Counted from the stretch's first letter, positions 7,409-16,220 are shown. The stretch: 64,000 nt of DNA from Actinomadura luteofluorescens (GCF_013409365.1 NZ_JACCBA010000001.1:3782001-3846000); one strand, 5' to 3'. Numbers and translations: made by a program. The notes: generated from the sequence alone by a model not told the origin.

Positions 7409-9019
7409 TCAGTGCTCGGCCGCCGGCTCGGCGCCCGCGCCCGTGAGGGAGCGGACCTCGATCTCGGCGTACTTGGCGGCGTTGAACTCCTTGCTCAGCA
7501 GCGTCCCGATCCAGCCGCACAGGAAGCCGAACGGGATGGAGATGATCCCGGGGTTCTCCAGCGGGAACCAGCTGAAGTCGGAGTCGGTGAACAGGGCCTT
7601 CTCCGAGCCCGACACGACCGGCGAGAACGCCACCAGGAAGATGGCCGAGCCGAGACCGCCGTAGATGGCGGAGACGGCGCCGGTGGTGTTGAACCGCTTC
7701 CAGAACAGGCTGTACAGGATCGCGGGCAGGTTCCCCGACGCCGCGACCGCGAAGGCGAGTGCGACGAGGAACGCCACGTTGAGGCGCTGCGCGTAGATGC
7801 CGAGGACGATCGCCACCGCGCCGATCACGAACGCGGAGATGCGGGCGACGCGCACCTCGTCGCGCTCCGACGCCTTGCCCTTCTTGAACACGTGGGCGTA
7901 CAGGTCGTGGGAGAACGACGAGGACGAGGCGAGCGTGAGGCCCGCCACGACCGCGAGGATCGTCGCGAACGCGACCGCCGCGATGACCGCGAGCAGGATC
8001 GTCCCGCCCGCGTCCCCGAAGACGATCTCGCCGATGCGCTGGGCGAGCTGCGGGGCGGCGGTGTTGCCGGCCGGGTTCGCCTTGGCGATCTCCTTGGACC
8101 CGACGAGCGCGGCGGCGCCGAAGCCGAGGACCAGGGTGAGCAGGTAGAACACGCCGATGATCCCGATGCCCCACAGCACCGACTTGCGGGCGTCGCGGGC
8201 GGTCGGGACGGTGTAGAAGCGGATCAGGATGTGCGGCAGCCCGGCGGTGCCGAGGACGAGCGCGAGACCGAGGCTGATCAGGTCGAGCTTGCCCTCCAGG
8301 CCCTGCTTCTCGGTGGCGTAGCGCAGCCCCGGCTCCAGGAACTCCCCGCCCTTGCCGCTCTGGTCGGCGGCGTCGTTCAGCAGGCTGGACAGGTTGAACC
8401 CGAACTTGCCCAGCACCAGCAGCGTGATGAGGGTGGCGCCGGTCATCAGCAGGACGGCCTTGACGATCTGCACCCAGGTGGTGCCCTTCATCCCGCCGAA
8501 CACCACGTACACGATCATCAGCACGCCGACCAGCGCGATCGTCGCGCCCTTGGCGAAGTCGCTGGTGAAGCCGAACAGCAGCGACACCAGCGCGCCCGCG
8601 CCGACCATCTGCGCCAGCAGATAGAAGATCGACACGACGATGGTGGAGACGCCGGCGGCGGTGCGGACCGGGCGCGGGCTCATCCGGAACGCCAGCACGT
8701 CCGCCATCGTGAAGCGGCCGGAGTTGCGCAGCAGCTCGGCGACCAGCAGCAGCGCCACGAGCCACGCGACGAGGAACCCGATCGAGTACAGGAACCCGTC
8801 GTAGCCGTAGAGGGCGATCAGCCCGGCGATCCCGAGGAACGAGGCGGCGGACATGTAGTCGCCGCCGATCGCGATGCCGTTCTGCGCGCCGGAGAACGAC
8901 CGCCCGCCGGCGTAGAAGTCGGTGGCGTTGCGGGTGTTGCGGCTCGCCCACACGGTGATCGCCAGGGTGGCCGCCACGAACACCAGGAACAGGATGATCG
9001 AGAGGGTCTCGTTGCTCAT
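7409..9019 (-). CDS. actP: Cation acetate symporter, ActP-like (SSS family)
   Basis: A 536-residue polytopic membrane protein from ATG 9019, whose ATGA overlaps the stop of the DUF485 gene. About 13 hydrophobic helices are visible. Family signatures include TDFYAGGRSFSGAQNGIAIGGDYMSAASFLGI, DVLAFRMSPRPVRTAAGVST, GGMKGTTWVQIVKAVLLM, LGTAGLPHILIRFYTVPTARDARKSVLWG and LASSSSFSHDLYAHVFKKGKAS. These are characteristic of ActP/YjcG acetate permeases, which couple uptake of acetate and similar short monocarboxylates to cations. The pairing with a DUF485 (YjcH-like) protein, as in E. coli acs-yjcH-actP, supports this. It is the last gene of the locus headed by the LytS/LytTR system at 13655. Exact substrate is inferred. 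Confidence 0.9.
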   Translation of the reverse strand: MSNETLSIILFLVFVAATLAITVWASRNTRNATDFYAGGRSFSGAQNGIAIGGDYMSAASFLGIAGLIALYGYDGFLYSIGFLVAWLVALLLVAELLRNSGRFTMADVLAFRMSPRPVRTAAGVSTIVVSIFYLLAQMVGAGALVSLLFGFTSDFAKGATIALVGVLMIVYVVFGGMKGTTWVQIVKAVLLMTGATLITLLVLGKFGFNLSSLLNDAADQSGKGGEFLEPGLRYATEKQGLEGKLDLISLGLALVLGTAGLPHILIRFYTVPTARDARKSVLWGIGIIGVFYLLTLVLGFGAAALVGSKEIAKANPAGNTAAPQLAQRIGEIVFGDAGGTILLAVIAAVAFATILAVVAGLTLASSSSFSHDLYAHVFKKGKASERDEVRVARISAFVIGAVAIVLGIYAQRLNVAFLVALAFAVAASGNLPAILYSLFWKRFNTTGAVSAIYGGLGSAIFLVAFSPVVSGSEKALFTDSDFSWFPLENPGIISIPFGFLCGWIGTLLSKEFNAAKYAEIEVRSLTGAGAEPAAEH

Positions 9020-9369
9020 TTGGCGTCCTCCGCGGCCGGGGCGGCCTCCGCCTCGATGCGGGCGCGGATCTCGTCGGAGACGGGGTCGAGGCGCCGCTCG
9101 GCGTGCCGCGCGTACAGGTAGGCGATGAGGAAGGTCGAGACGAACTGCAGCAGCCCGAACACCAGGGCGACGTTGACGGCCCCGAACAGCTCGGTGCCCA
9201 TGAAGTCCCGCGCCCACCCCGACAGGACGACGTACAGCAGGTACCAGCTGAGGAACGCCGCGGTCATCGGGAACACGAATCGGCGGAATCTGCGCCGGAG
9301 TTCCTGGAACTCCGTGGTGCCCTGGAACCGTTCATAGACGGTGCCGGTGGCGCTCTTGTCGACGGACAC
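9016..9369 (-). CDS. DUF485 (YjcH-like) membrane protein
   Basis: About 117 residues with two transmembrane helices (FVFPMTAAFLSWYLLYVVLSG and GAVNVALVFGLLQFVSTFLIAYLY) and a short charged C-terminus (RHAERRLDPVSDEIRARIEAEA). Near the N-terminus EFQELRRRFRRFVFP is the DUF485 signature. GTG 9369 has a gaggagg site 7 bases upstream; GTG 9375 would add two residues but sits almost on the ribosome site. The stop overlaps the ActP start by ATGA, implying translational coupling. DUF485 proteins accompany acetate/monocarboxylate symporters and are thought to assist them; the mechanism is unknown. Confidence 0.88.
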   Translation of the reverse strand: MSVDKSATGTVYERFQGTTEFQELRRRFRRFVFPMTAAFLSWYLLYVVLSGWARDFMGTELFGAVNVALVFGLLQFVSTFLIAYLYARHAERRLDPVSDEIRARIEAEAAPAAEDAK

Positions 9370-9526
9370 GCCCACCCCTCCTCGGTTGTGACGCCGGTCA
9401 CGCGCAACCGTAAAGATCCTGCTGGGAGCGGACGAGGGGTCGGCGGCAGGGCTGCGACAAGCCGCCGTTCACCGTCGTTCAAAGGTCGCCCGCGTCGCCG
9501 AGCGGTCGTTCTCGCGCGACGAACGG

Positions 9527-11257
9527 TCACACCCGCTTGGGCCTCCACGTGCCCCGGTCGACGTCGAGCGACTCCGGCGTGTGCAGGCGCACCATCATCC
9601 GCGCGACGCCGCGCGGGATCCGTCCGGGCGTGCACAGCGACACGAGGATCATGACGGTGAACGCGATCGGGACCGTCCAGGCGGCGGGCTGGGCGAGCAG
9701 CGCCCCGAGCAGCCCGGACGGCGGTCCGGCGGCGATCGTCACCACGACCGCGGTCCCGGCGAGCGCGCCGCCGAGGACGAGCCCGGCGAGCGCGCCCGGC
9801 ACGGTGAGCCGCCGCCACCAGACGCCGAGGACGAGCAGCGGGCAGAACGTGGACGCCGCGACGGCGAACGCCAGCCCGACGACGTCCGCGACGGCGAGGG
9901 ACCGGGCCGCGATCGCCAGGCCCAGCGGGACGGCGAGGGCGAGCAGCGTCCCGACGCGGAACGACCGGACGCCGCCGCGCAGGATGTCCTGAGCCAGCAC
10001 CCCCGCGACCGACACGGTGATGCCGGACGACGTCGACAGGAACGCCGCCACCGCCCCGCCCGTCACCAGCGCCCCCAGCAGGTCACCGCCAAGCCCTCCG
10101 ATGAGCCGTCCGGGCAGGGTGAGGACGACGGCGTCGGCCCGTCCGGTCATCAGCAGTTCGGGGGTGTAGAGGCGTCCGAGCACCCCGTACAGGGCGGGCA
10201 GCAGGTAGAACGCGCCGAGAAGCGTCAGCACCACGACCGTCGTACGGCGTGCGGTGCGCCCGTCAGGGTTGGTGTAGAAGCGGACGAGGACGTGCGGCAG
10301 GCCCATCGTCCCGAGGAACGTGGCGAGGATCAGCGAGTAGGTGGCGTAGAGGGAGTGGTCGCGCCCGTCCAGCGGCAGCGCCCACTCCCGGCCCGTGGTG
10401 GCGGGGCGCCCGCTGACGTGCGGGACGTCGGCGCCCGCCGGGAAGGTGACGGACGTGTCCTTGTCGAAATGGTGCGATCCGGGCCCCAGCACGAGGGGGG
10501 CGCCGGAGTGGGCGCGCCCGTCGACCCGTCCGTCCACGGTCACCTGGACGGGCGCCGTGACCTCGACGGTGACCGCCATGCCGACCGCGACGGTCGTGCG
10601 GTCGCCGAACCGCGGAGGGACGTCCGACGACAGGCCGGGCGCGCCGTCGTACCGCCACGCCATCAGCAGGAACACCAGCGGCACGGCGAGCGCGGTCAGC
10701 TTCAGCCAGTACTGGAACGCCTGCACCATCGTGACGCTGCGCATGCCGCCGACCAGCACGTTCGCCGCCACGACGACCGCGATGAGCACGCCGCCCGTCC
10801 ACACCGGCGCGCCCGTGACCGTGCGCAGCACCAGCCCGGCGCTCTGGAACTGGGGCAGCAGGTACAGCCAGCTGATCAGCACCACGAACACGCTCGCGAC
10901 GCGGCGCACCGCCATCGACTCCAGGCGCGCCTCCGCGAAGTCCGGGAGCGTGTAGGCGCCGGCGCGGCGCAGCGGCGCCGACACCAGGACGAGCAGCACG
11001 AGGTACCCGCCCGTCCAGCCGACGGGCAGCCACAGCATGTCGGCGCCGTAGGCGAGGATCAGCCCGGCGATGCCGAGGAACGAGGCGGCCGACAGGTACT
11101 CCCCGCCGATCGCGGACGCGTTGCGCAGCGGCGTCACCGTCCGGGACGCGACGTAGAAGTCGGACGTGGTGCGGGAGATCCGCACCCCGAGCACGCCGAC
11201 GAGCATGGTCGCCACGACCACCAGCAGCACGCCCGCGAGCCCGTACGCGGCGCTCAC
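9527..11257 (-). CDS. Sodium:solute symporter (SSS family) with an extracytoplasmic insertion
   Basis: A 576-residue SSS transporter, paralogous to the ActP-like protein downstream (shared TSDFYVASRTVTPLRNASAIGGEYLSAASFLGI, VGGMRSVTMVQAFQYWLK and MGLPHVLVRFYTNPDGRTARRT). It differs by an extra segment of roughly 85 residues (about 215-300). That segment is beta-rich, with VTVEVTAPVQVTVDGRV and SVTFPAGADVPHVS, and is inserted between two membrane helices, probably outside the membrane. The start overlaps the small membrane-protein gene by 4 bases. Position just after the LytTR regulator suggests it is the directly controlled monocarboxylate carrier. Substrate is inferred. Confidence 0.87.
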   Translation of the reverse strand: MSAAYGLAGVLLVVVATMLVGVLGVRISRTTSDFYVASRTVTPLRNASAIGGEYLSAASFLGIAGLILAYGADMLWLPVGWTGGYLVLLVLVSAPLRRAGAYTLPDFAEARLESMAVRRVASVFVVLISWLYLLPQFQSAGLVLRTVTGAPVWTGGVLIAVVVAANVLVGGMRSVTMVQAFQYWLKLTALAVPLVFLLMAWRYDGAPGLSSDVPPRFGDRTTVAVGMAVTVEVTAPVQVTVDGRVDGRAHSGAPLVLGPGSHHFDKDTSVTFPAGADVPHVSGRPATTGREWALPLDGRDHSLYATYSLILATFLGTMGLPHVLVRFYTNPDGRTARRTTVVVLTLLGAFYLLPALYGVLGRLYTPELLMTGRADAVVLTLPGRLIGGLGGDLLGALVTGGAVAAFLSTSSGITVSVAGVLAQDILRGGVRSFRVGTLLALAVPLGLAIAARSLAVADVVGLAFAVAASTFCPLLVLGVWWRRLTVPGALAGLVLGGALAGTAVVVTIAAGPPSGLLGALLAQPAAWTVPIAFTVMILVSLCTPGRIPRGVARMMVRLHTPESLDVDRGTWRPKRV

Positions 11258-11562
11258 GGCCGGTCGGCCCGGTCGACGAGATCGGCGAAGTCGTCCTCAT
11301 TGCGCTCGGCCTGCCGCACGTACCACCAGCCGCACGCGACGAACCACGGGTACATCAGCCCGCCGAGCAGGACCCACGGCAGCGGAAGCCCGAACACCTC
11401 CCGCTCCCGCACCGCCGGGACGAGCGCGAACAGCAGCGGCAGCCCCAGCACCACCACGGCGAGGACCAGGCACAACCGCGCCGCGAGGCGCCACTGGGCG
11501 CGCACCAGCGACCGCATGTACGCCTCGCCGAGCCCGGTCTGCTCGTCGATCTCCCGCGTCAC
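11254..11562 (-). CDS. Small membrane protein of the symporter locus
   Basis: A short protein with a conserved-looking N-terminal stretch TREIDEQTGLGEAYMRSLVRAQ, two transmembrane helices (LCLVLAVVVLGLPLLFALVP and WVLLGGLMYPWFVACGWWYV) and an acidic tail ERNEDDFADLVDRADRP. Comparable proteins precede SSS symporters in other actinomycetes. GTG 11562 is the first standard start but lacks a ribosome site. The frame is open above it, and a CTG at 11652 would overlap the regulator stop as CTGA with gagg just upstream. An N-terminal extension of 30 residues (basic, Arg-rich) is therefore quite possible. The stop overlaps the symporter start. Function is unknown, presumably a transporter accessory. 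Confidence 0.75.
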   Translation of the reverse strand: MTREIDEQTGLGEAYMRSLVRAQWRLAARLCLVLAVVVLGLPLLFALVPAVREREVFGLPLPWVLLGGLMYPWFVACGWWYVRQAERNEDDFADLVDRADRP

Positions 11563-11648
11563 CGGGTAGCGGGGCCGCCGGACCGTCCGGGTCCGCGGCC
11601 CGGTGACCAGCGTCCGCCCGGGCGCGACGTCCCGCGCGTCCGGCCCGC

Positions 11649-12410
11649 TCAGGGTGACCGCCTCGCCCGGCGGACGAGCAGGTCGCGCAGCTCGCGCACG
11701 TGCCGGCGCGCGACCGGCAGCTCGGCGCCGCCCACGACCACCGTGCAGCGCCCCGAGTCGAGCCGCAGCTCCGTGATCGCCGCCAGCGCGACGAGATGGC
11801 TGCGGTGCACCCGGACGAACCCGGCGCCGCTCCACCGCTCGCTCAGCGCGGCGAGCGGGATCCGCACCAGATGGCTGCCGCCCGGCGTGTGGAGCCGCGC
11901 GTAGTCGCCCTGCGCCTCGACGTACAGCACCTCCCCGGGCGCGACGAACCGCGTCACCCCGCCCAGCTCGACGGGCATGGCCTCCGGCTCGGCCGGCTCC
12001 GGCGCGGCCCCGTCCTCCCCGAAGGCCTCCCCCGCGGCCTCGGTCACCCGCCGGATCGCCACGGCCAGCCGCTCCGGCCGCACCGGCTTGAGGATGTAGT
12101 CGGTCGCCTTGATCTCGAAGGCGTCCACGGCGTGCTCCTCGTAGGCCGTCACGTAGACGATCTGCGGGGCGCGGGCGAACTGGGCGAGGACGCGGCCGAG
12201 GACGGTGCCGTCCAGGCCGGGCATCCGGATGTCGAGGAAGACGGCGGCGACGGGACGCCCCTCGGCGAGGGCCCGGTCGAGCTTTCGGAGCGCGGCGGCC
12301 CCGTCCCGCGCGGTGTCGATCTCGCCGATGCGCGGGTCGGCGCGCAGCAGGTGGACGAGGTCGTCGAGCGCGGGCGCCTCGTCATCGACCGCCAGGACAC
12401 GCAGGGACAC
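11649..12410 (-). CDS. LytTR-family response regulator
   Basis: A 253-residue protein from GTG 12410. The receiver domain (about 1-120) has the acidic pair DDE, the phospho-acceptor in AVFLDIRMPGLDG, a Thr/Tyr stretch IVYVTAYEEHAVDAFEI and the lysine in DYILKPVRPERL. The C-terminal LytTR DNA-binding domain (about 150-250) shows VLYVEAQGDYARLHTPGGSHLVRIPLAAL and FVRVHRSHLVAL. It lies directly downstream of its histidine kinase (54 bases) and upstream of the transport genes, so it is expected to activate the symporters in response to an extracellular carboxylate. That role is inferred by analogy with BtsSR/YpdAB-type systems. Confidence 0.93.
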   Translation of the reverse strand: MSLRVLAVDDEAPALDDLVHLLRADPRIGEIDTARDGAAALRKLDRALAEGRPVAAVFLDIRMPGLDGTVLGRVLAQFARAPQIVYVTAYEEHAVDAFEIKATDYILKPVRPERLAVAIRRVTEAAGEAFGEDGAAPEPAEPEAMPVELGGVTRFVAPGEVLYVEAQGDYARLHTPGGSHLVRIPLAALSERWSGAGFVRVHRSHLVALAAITELRLDSGRCTVVVGGAELPVARRHVRELRDLLVRRARRSP

Positions 12411-12464
12411 CGCACCGCCCTTCCGCCGCCATTCGCCACATTCCAGTCAACTGACCGCACCGCG

Positions 12465-13655
12465 TCAAGAGGCGGTGACGCCCGGCCGGTACTTCGGCAC
12501 CCGCACCGTGGCCTTCGTCCCGGCTCCCGGCCCCGTCTCCACCGCGAGGCCGTACTCGTCCCCGTACACCTGCCGGAGCCGCGCGTCGACGTTGGCGAGC
12601 CCGATCCCGGCCGCGTCGTCGGCGGACGGCTCGGGCCGCTCCCCCGACAGCAGGCGGCGGACGTCCTCGGGGTCCATGCCGATCCCGTCGTCCTCCACAC
12701 TGATCACGCAGTCGGCCCCCGCGTCCTCCGCGATGATCGTGATCGACCCGGGCTCGGACCGGTCCTGGAGCCCGTGCCGGACGGCGTTCTCCACGAGCGG
12801 CTGCAAGCAGAGGAACGGGACCGCCACCGGCAGCACCTCGGGCGCGATCCGCAGCGTCACCCGCAGCTCCTCACCGAACCGGGCCCGCTGGAGCAGCAGG
12901 TACTGGTCGATCGACCGCAGCTCCTCCGCCAGCGTCGTGAAGTCGCCGTGCCGCCGGAACGAGTACCGCGTGAACCCGGCGAACTCCAGCAGCAGCTCCC
13001 GCGCCCGCTCCGGATCGGACCGGACGAACGAGGCGATGGTCGTCAGCGAGTTGTAGACGAAGTGCGGCGAGATCTGCGCCCGCAGCGCCCGCATCTCCGC
13101 CTCCATCAGCAGCGTCCGCGAGTGGTCCAGCTCCGCGAGTTCGAGCTGGGCGTCCACCCACTGCGCGACCTCCTCGGCGGCGCGGATCAGCCCGGCGGGA
13201 ACGTCCTCCCCGTACGCGGCCAGGGTCCCGACCACCCGGTCGTCAGTGGCGAGCGGCACGACCACGACCCGGCGGATCGGGCAGTCCAGCCGGTCGCACT
13301 CCACGTCGTGCACCTGCGTCCGCCCGTTTCCGCGCGTGACCTCGGCATGCCTCGGCCCGTCCACCGCATGATGGTCGTGCTCGCCGTCCCAGGCCAGCAG
13401 CCGCTCCCCGTCGGTGATGGCGAGCGCCTCGCACCCGAGCAGCGCCCGCAGATGCCGGGCCGCCTTCTGCGCCCCCTGCTCGGTCAACCCCGCCCGAAAC
13501 GCCGGCGCCGCCCGCGACGCGGTGTGCAGCGTCTCGAAGGTCGCCCGCCGCTCCGGCCCCCCGAGATCCCCCCGCCGCCGATGCCGCCGCCCCCACAGCA
13601 ACGCCGGCACCCAGGTCACCACCAGCGCCGCGGCCACGGCGACGACCACACTCAT
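12465..13655 (-). CDS. LytS-like sensor histidine kinase
   Basis: A 396-residue kinase with one N-terminal membrane helix (MSVVVAVAAALVVTWVPALLW). A GAF-like sensory region follows (about 40-180, including CDRLDCPIRRVVVVPLATDDRVVG, which may bind a ligand or metal through two Cys). The His_kinase domain carries the phospho-acceptor in LRAQISPHFVYNSLTTIASF, and the HATPase_c domain has PLVENAVRHGL, VEDDGIGMD and AGIGLANVDARLRQVYG. This is the LytS/YehU class that pairs with LytTR regulators. Only one membrane helix is present, whereas LytS has several, so the signal may be read in the cytoplasm. It heads the leftward uptake operon. Confidence 0.92.
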   Translation of the reverse strand: MSVVVAVAAALVVTWVPALLWGRRHRRRGDLGGPERRATFETLHTASRAAPAFRAGLTEQGAQKAARHLRALLGCEALAITDGERLLAWDGEHDHHAVDGPRHAEVTRGNGRTQVHDVECDRLDCPIRRVVVVPLATDDRVVGTLAAYGEDVPAGLIRAAEEVAQWVDAQLELAELDHSRTLLMEAEMRALRAQISPHFVYNSLTTIASFVRSDPERARELLLEFAGFTRYSFRRHGDFTTLAEELRSIDQYLLLQRARFGEELRVTLRIAPEVLPVAVPFLCLQPLVENAVRHGLQDRSEPGSITIIAEDAGADCVISVEDDGIGMDPEDVRRLLSGERPEPSADDAAGIGLANVDARLRQVYGDEYGLAVETGPGAGTKATVRVPKYRPGVTAS

Positions 13656-13741
13656 CCGGCAAACCTACGCCGAACCGGGCCGTCCTCCACCTTCTCCCTC
13701 ACTTTGCCTACTTGGAAAATTTTTCATTATCTCAATATCCA

Positions 13742-13756
13742 GCTTGTGTGACAAGC
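13742..13756. promoter_or_regulatory. Inverted repeat in the AT-rich gap before the small Cys-rich gene
   Basis: gcttgt and acaagc form a perfect dyad around gtg in an unusually AT-rich stretch (about 13700-13795). It lies between the kinase start (13655) and the small gene at 13880. It could be an operator or part of the 5' leader. A promoter is expected here, but I cannot assign -35/-10 boxes with confidence. Confidence 0.4.
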
Positions 13757-13879
13757 CCCACATTCGCGACATTTTTCTTACCTGAAGCTGGCCGCCCGGC
13801 GTCGCACCGGACAGTCCTCCATGCACGCCTGGTGCCGCGCCTCGAACGCGGACCAGTAGACAAACTGGGGAGTCACAAC

Positions 13880-14080
13880 GTGCTTTTGATGGAGCCGGAG
13901 CTCGAGTCGCAGTCCGACCTGCCGCCCGAGACACCGTTCGACAAGCCGCCCGAGTCCTCCAATCTTCCGATATGCATGGGGGACTGCCCTTCGAGCCCGG
14001 ACGGCAACCACAACCTGGTGGACCACCACACGAAGGGCTTCAAGATCTGCACGTACTGCAGTGGGGTCTACTACGGGTAA
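13880..14080 (+). CDS. Small Cys-rich protein of unknown function (putative Cys4 zinc ribbon, 63-66 aa)
   Basis: GTG 13880 has a ggggag ribosome site 8 bases upstream; ATG 13889 would give 63 residues. The first 30 residues are acidic and Pro-rich. Then come Cys32 and Cys36 (ICMGDCPSSPDGNHN), a His pair (VDHHTKGFKI), and Cys57 and Cys60 (CTYC), ending SGVYYG with a TAA stop. C-x3-C ... C-x2-C with nearby histidines suggests a small zinc ribbon. The open frame extends back to 13712, but that part lies in the AT-rich leader and looks untranslated. The gene stands alone, with its own promoter region and a very strong terminator at 14132-14168, so it is probably well expressed. I do not recognise the family. 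A RiPP-like precursor is possible but no maturation genes are nearby. Confidence 0.65.
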   Translation: MLLMEPELESQSDLPPETPFDKPPESSNLPICMGDCPSSPDGNHNLVDHHTKGFKICTYCSGVYYG

Positions 14081-14131
14081 ACAACTGCTTTCACAGCTCT
14101 CCTCTCGATGAATCTCGGGAGCTCCTCTAAG

Positions 14132-14168
14132 GGGGTCCTGGCCGCCATGCGGCCAGGACCCCTTTTTT
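14132..14168 (+). terminator. Strong intrinsic terminator after the small Cys-rich gene
   Basis: A perfect 14-base stem (14132-14145 with 14149-14162) with a 3-base loop is followed directly by six T residues (14163-14168). A terminator with a true U-tract is uncommon in this G+C-rich window and marks a discrete short transcript. It may also serve the convergent lipase gene. Confidence 0.92.
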
Positions 14169-14184
14169 GCCATGGCTGCTCAGC

Positions 14185-15438
14185 TCATGTGCGGGTCTGG
14201 AACCAGTGGAGCGTGTCGGGCAGTGCGCGGTGGAGGGTGGCGAAGTGGTCGGTGCCGGCGCCGGTGCCGTAGTCGACCACCTGCGGGCGGGTTCCGTGGG
14301 CGCGCAGAGTGCGAACGCAGTTGCGCGTGTTGTCGAAAGTGACCTGCTCGTCGCCGGACGCGCCGTACAACCGGACCGGGACGTCGGGTGCCCAGTCGCA
14401 GGTGCCGTCCGCCGCGCGGATCGCCCGCAGGAGCGCGCCGGAAGGATGCTTGAGCCAGTTCAGGTAGCGCGGGGTCAGCAGTTCCTCGGGGCTCGCGGGT
14501 AGCTGCGGGAAGATGTCCGACTCATCGTGGCTGCCGTCGAAGAGCCGTTCCGCGGTGGTGTCATAAGGCGCCTGGAAGACCTCCGAGGGCGTCTTGTAGA
14601 GATGGTGGAACCGGTTCCAGGCCACCGTGGCGTAGGCGAGGTTGAACGCCGACACCCGCGAGTCCAGCGAGCTCTGGGCGCGCAGTGACGCCGGGAGCTG
14701 GGCGCGCCGCAGGTCATACGTCCCGCTGACCGGGGCCAGCGCGCCCAGCCGCAGGTAGGGGTCGGTCCCGCTCTGCAGTTGGCGTCCCAGCGCCATGGCG
14801 GCCTGACCGCCCTGCGAGAAGCCGGTCACCAGCACCCCCCGCTCCAGACCTCTGCCCTGCCGGGTGGCGACGGCGCGGGCGGCGCGGAGCATGTCCAGCG
14901 ACGCGGACGCTTCCGAGGCGGCGTCCAGGTAGGGATGCGCTCCAGGCCCCTCACCGAGTCCGAGGTAGTCGGGGGCGACCCCTGCGTATCCGGCGGCGGC
15001 GTAGTAGACCGCCGCGATCCTGCTCTGCCCGTCCGCGGCGACCGAACCGGCGGTACTGCGTCCGGCGTGGGTCCCATGGGTGAAGCTGACGGCCCGCAAC
15101 GCCCCAGTGGCGCCGCTGGGCAGGACGACGACCCCGCTGGCGACGGTCGGCCGGCCGGTCGCGGAGACGGTGCGGTAGAGGACCTTGAAGCCGCTCACCC
15201 CACCGCGCGGCCGCGACGCCAGCCCCTCACCGCCCAGGTAGGCGCGAACCTGCGCCCGCGACATGTGAACCACCGGCGTCACCGACACCACCGTCCCCCG
15301 CCCGCCGGCGGCGTCCGACCGTCCGGCGGCGGCCACGGCATGCCCTCCGGACGACGCGGCGCAACCCGCCCCCGACACGACCAGCGCGGTACCGACCAGA
15401 ACCCGCGAAATGCGGGTGCCCACAAAGCGAATCTTCAT
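14185..15438 (-). CDS. Secreted alpha/beta-hydrolase, secretory-lipase (LIP) family
   Basis: A 417-residue protein from ATG 15438. The N-terminus is a signal peptide with a lipobox-like end (VLVGTALVVSGAGCAASS), so it may be a lipoprotein. The hydrolase core has SFTHGTHAGRST, a nucleophile elbow VTGFSQGGQAAMALG, APDYLGLGEGPGAHPYLDA before it, and late motifs PVRLYGASGDEQVTFDNT (acid) and GTDHFATL (His). This layout fits the secretory lipase / prolyl-peptidase-like family of actinobacterial extracellular lipases. The substrate is probably a lipid or ester outside the cell. It is convergent with the small Cys-rich gene and shares its terminator; no operon partner. Confidence 0.88.
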   Translation of the reverse strand: MKIRFVGTRISRVLVGTALVVSGAGCAASSGGHAVAAAGRSDAAGGRGTVVSVTPVVHMSRAQVRAYLGGEGLASRPRGGVSGFKVLYRTVSATGRPTVASGVVVLPSGATGALRAVSFTHGTHAGRSTAGSVAADGQSRIAAVYYAAAGYAGVAPDYLGLGEGPGAHPYLDAASEASASLDMLRAARAVATRQGRGLERGVLVTGFSQGGQAAMALGRQLQSGTDPYLRLGALAPVSGTYDLRRAQLPASLRAQSSLDSRVSAFNLAYATVAWNRFHHLYKTPSEVFQAPYDTTAERLFDGSHDESDIFPQLPASPEELLTPRYLNWLKHPSGALLRAIRAADGTCDWAPDVPVRLYGASGDEQVTFDNTRNCVRTLRAHGTRPQVVDYGTGAGTDHFATLHRALPDTLHWFQTRT

Positions 15439-15599
15439 GCCCACGACGCTAGAAAGGCCGGAGCCCGCCCACCATCGACCTACACACCCGTCCCCCGGTG
15501 AACCTAGACCGCCCCACACGGTGTACTCAGACACACCCGAACTCCGCCCGTCCCACGCGGTGCGTCCGTCATGCTGGCGCTGAGCGTTCTGGAGGGGCT

Positions 15600-16220
15600 G
15601 TGGACTCGATGCCCGAGCGGATGACTGATCACTGGTGGTGGCTGCCGGGGATGCGGCCCGGGCGGCGGATGTTGCTCTGGCACCTCCTGCCCCACGGGCA
15701 GGAGGAGGTGTTGGACCTGGTCCGTCGTTACCAGGACAGGCTTGCCGGGGTGGACGGGCTGGACCTCGTTCCTGCCGAGTGGCTGCACATGACCACCCAG
15801 ATCGTCGGGTTCGAGGACGAGATCCCAAGCGGGCGGGTCGAGGCGCTCGTCGCGGGTGCCGGACGCCGGCTGGCGGCCCTCGCGCCGATCGAGGTGGAGG
15901 TCGGGCGGTTGTGGGTGCACAGCGAAGGGGTGGCGCTCGGCATCCGTCCGGAGCGCGGGCTCGATCCGGTGCGGCGGGCGATGCGCCAGGCCGCGGCAGA
16001 GACCGTGGGAGTGCACTCGCTCGACGGTGACCCAGGTTGGACGCCGCACGTCTCCGTCGCCTACAGCAATGCCGACGGGCCGGCCGCGCCCATCGTCAAG
16101 GCTCTCGATCGGGCTCCCGGGTCGGTACCTCTGCGCGTCGGCGCCGCGCACCTGGTCGCGCAGGTGAGGGACGGACACCTCTACCGGTGGGAACCCCTCG
16201 CGGAGGTCGCGTTGGGCTGA
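15600..16220 (+). CDS. 2'-5' RNA ligase-like (2H phosphoesterase superfamily) protein
   Basis: About 206 residues. GTG 15600 follows ggagggg by 4 bases; ATG 15609 or 15621 are alternatives. Both H-x-[ST] motifs of the 2H phosphoesterases are present: LHMTTQIVGF and, about 90 residues later, WTPHVSVAYS. The intervening beta strands carry PIEVEVGRLWVHSEGVALG. The family cleaves or forms 2'-5' or cyclic phosphodiester bonds in RNA or nucleotides; the substrate here is unknown. It has no signal peptide and is single, ending in a perfect hairpin shared with the convergent operon. Confidence 0.85.
   Translation: MDSMPERMTDHWWWLPGMRPGRRMLLWHLLPHGQEEVLDLVRRYQDRLAGVDGLDLVPAEWLHMTTQIVGFEDEIPSGRVEALVAGAGRRLAALAPIEVEVGRLWVHSEGVALGIRPERGLDPVRRAMRQAAAETVGVHSLDGDPGWTPHVSVAYSNADGPAAPIVKALDRAPGSVPLRVGAAHLVAQVRDGHLYRWEPLAEVALG

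Noticed and set aside
13712..13879. N-terminal extension of the small Cys-rich protein
   Set aside because: It would place coding sequence across the AT-rich leader and dyad; the GTG at 13880 has the proper ribosome site.
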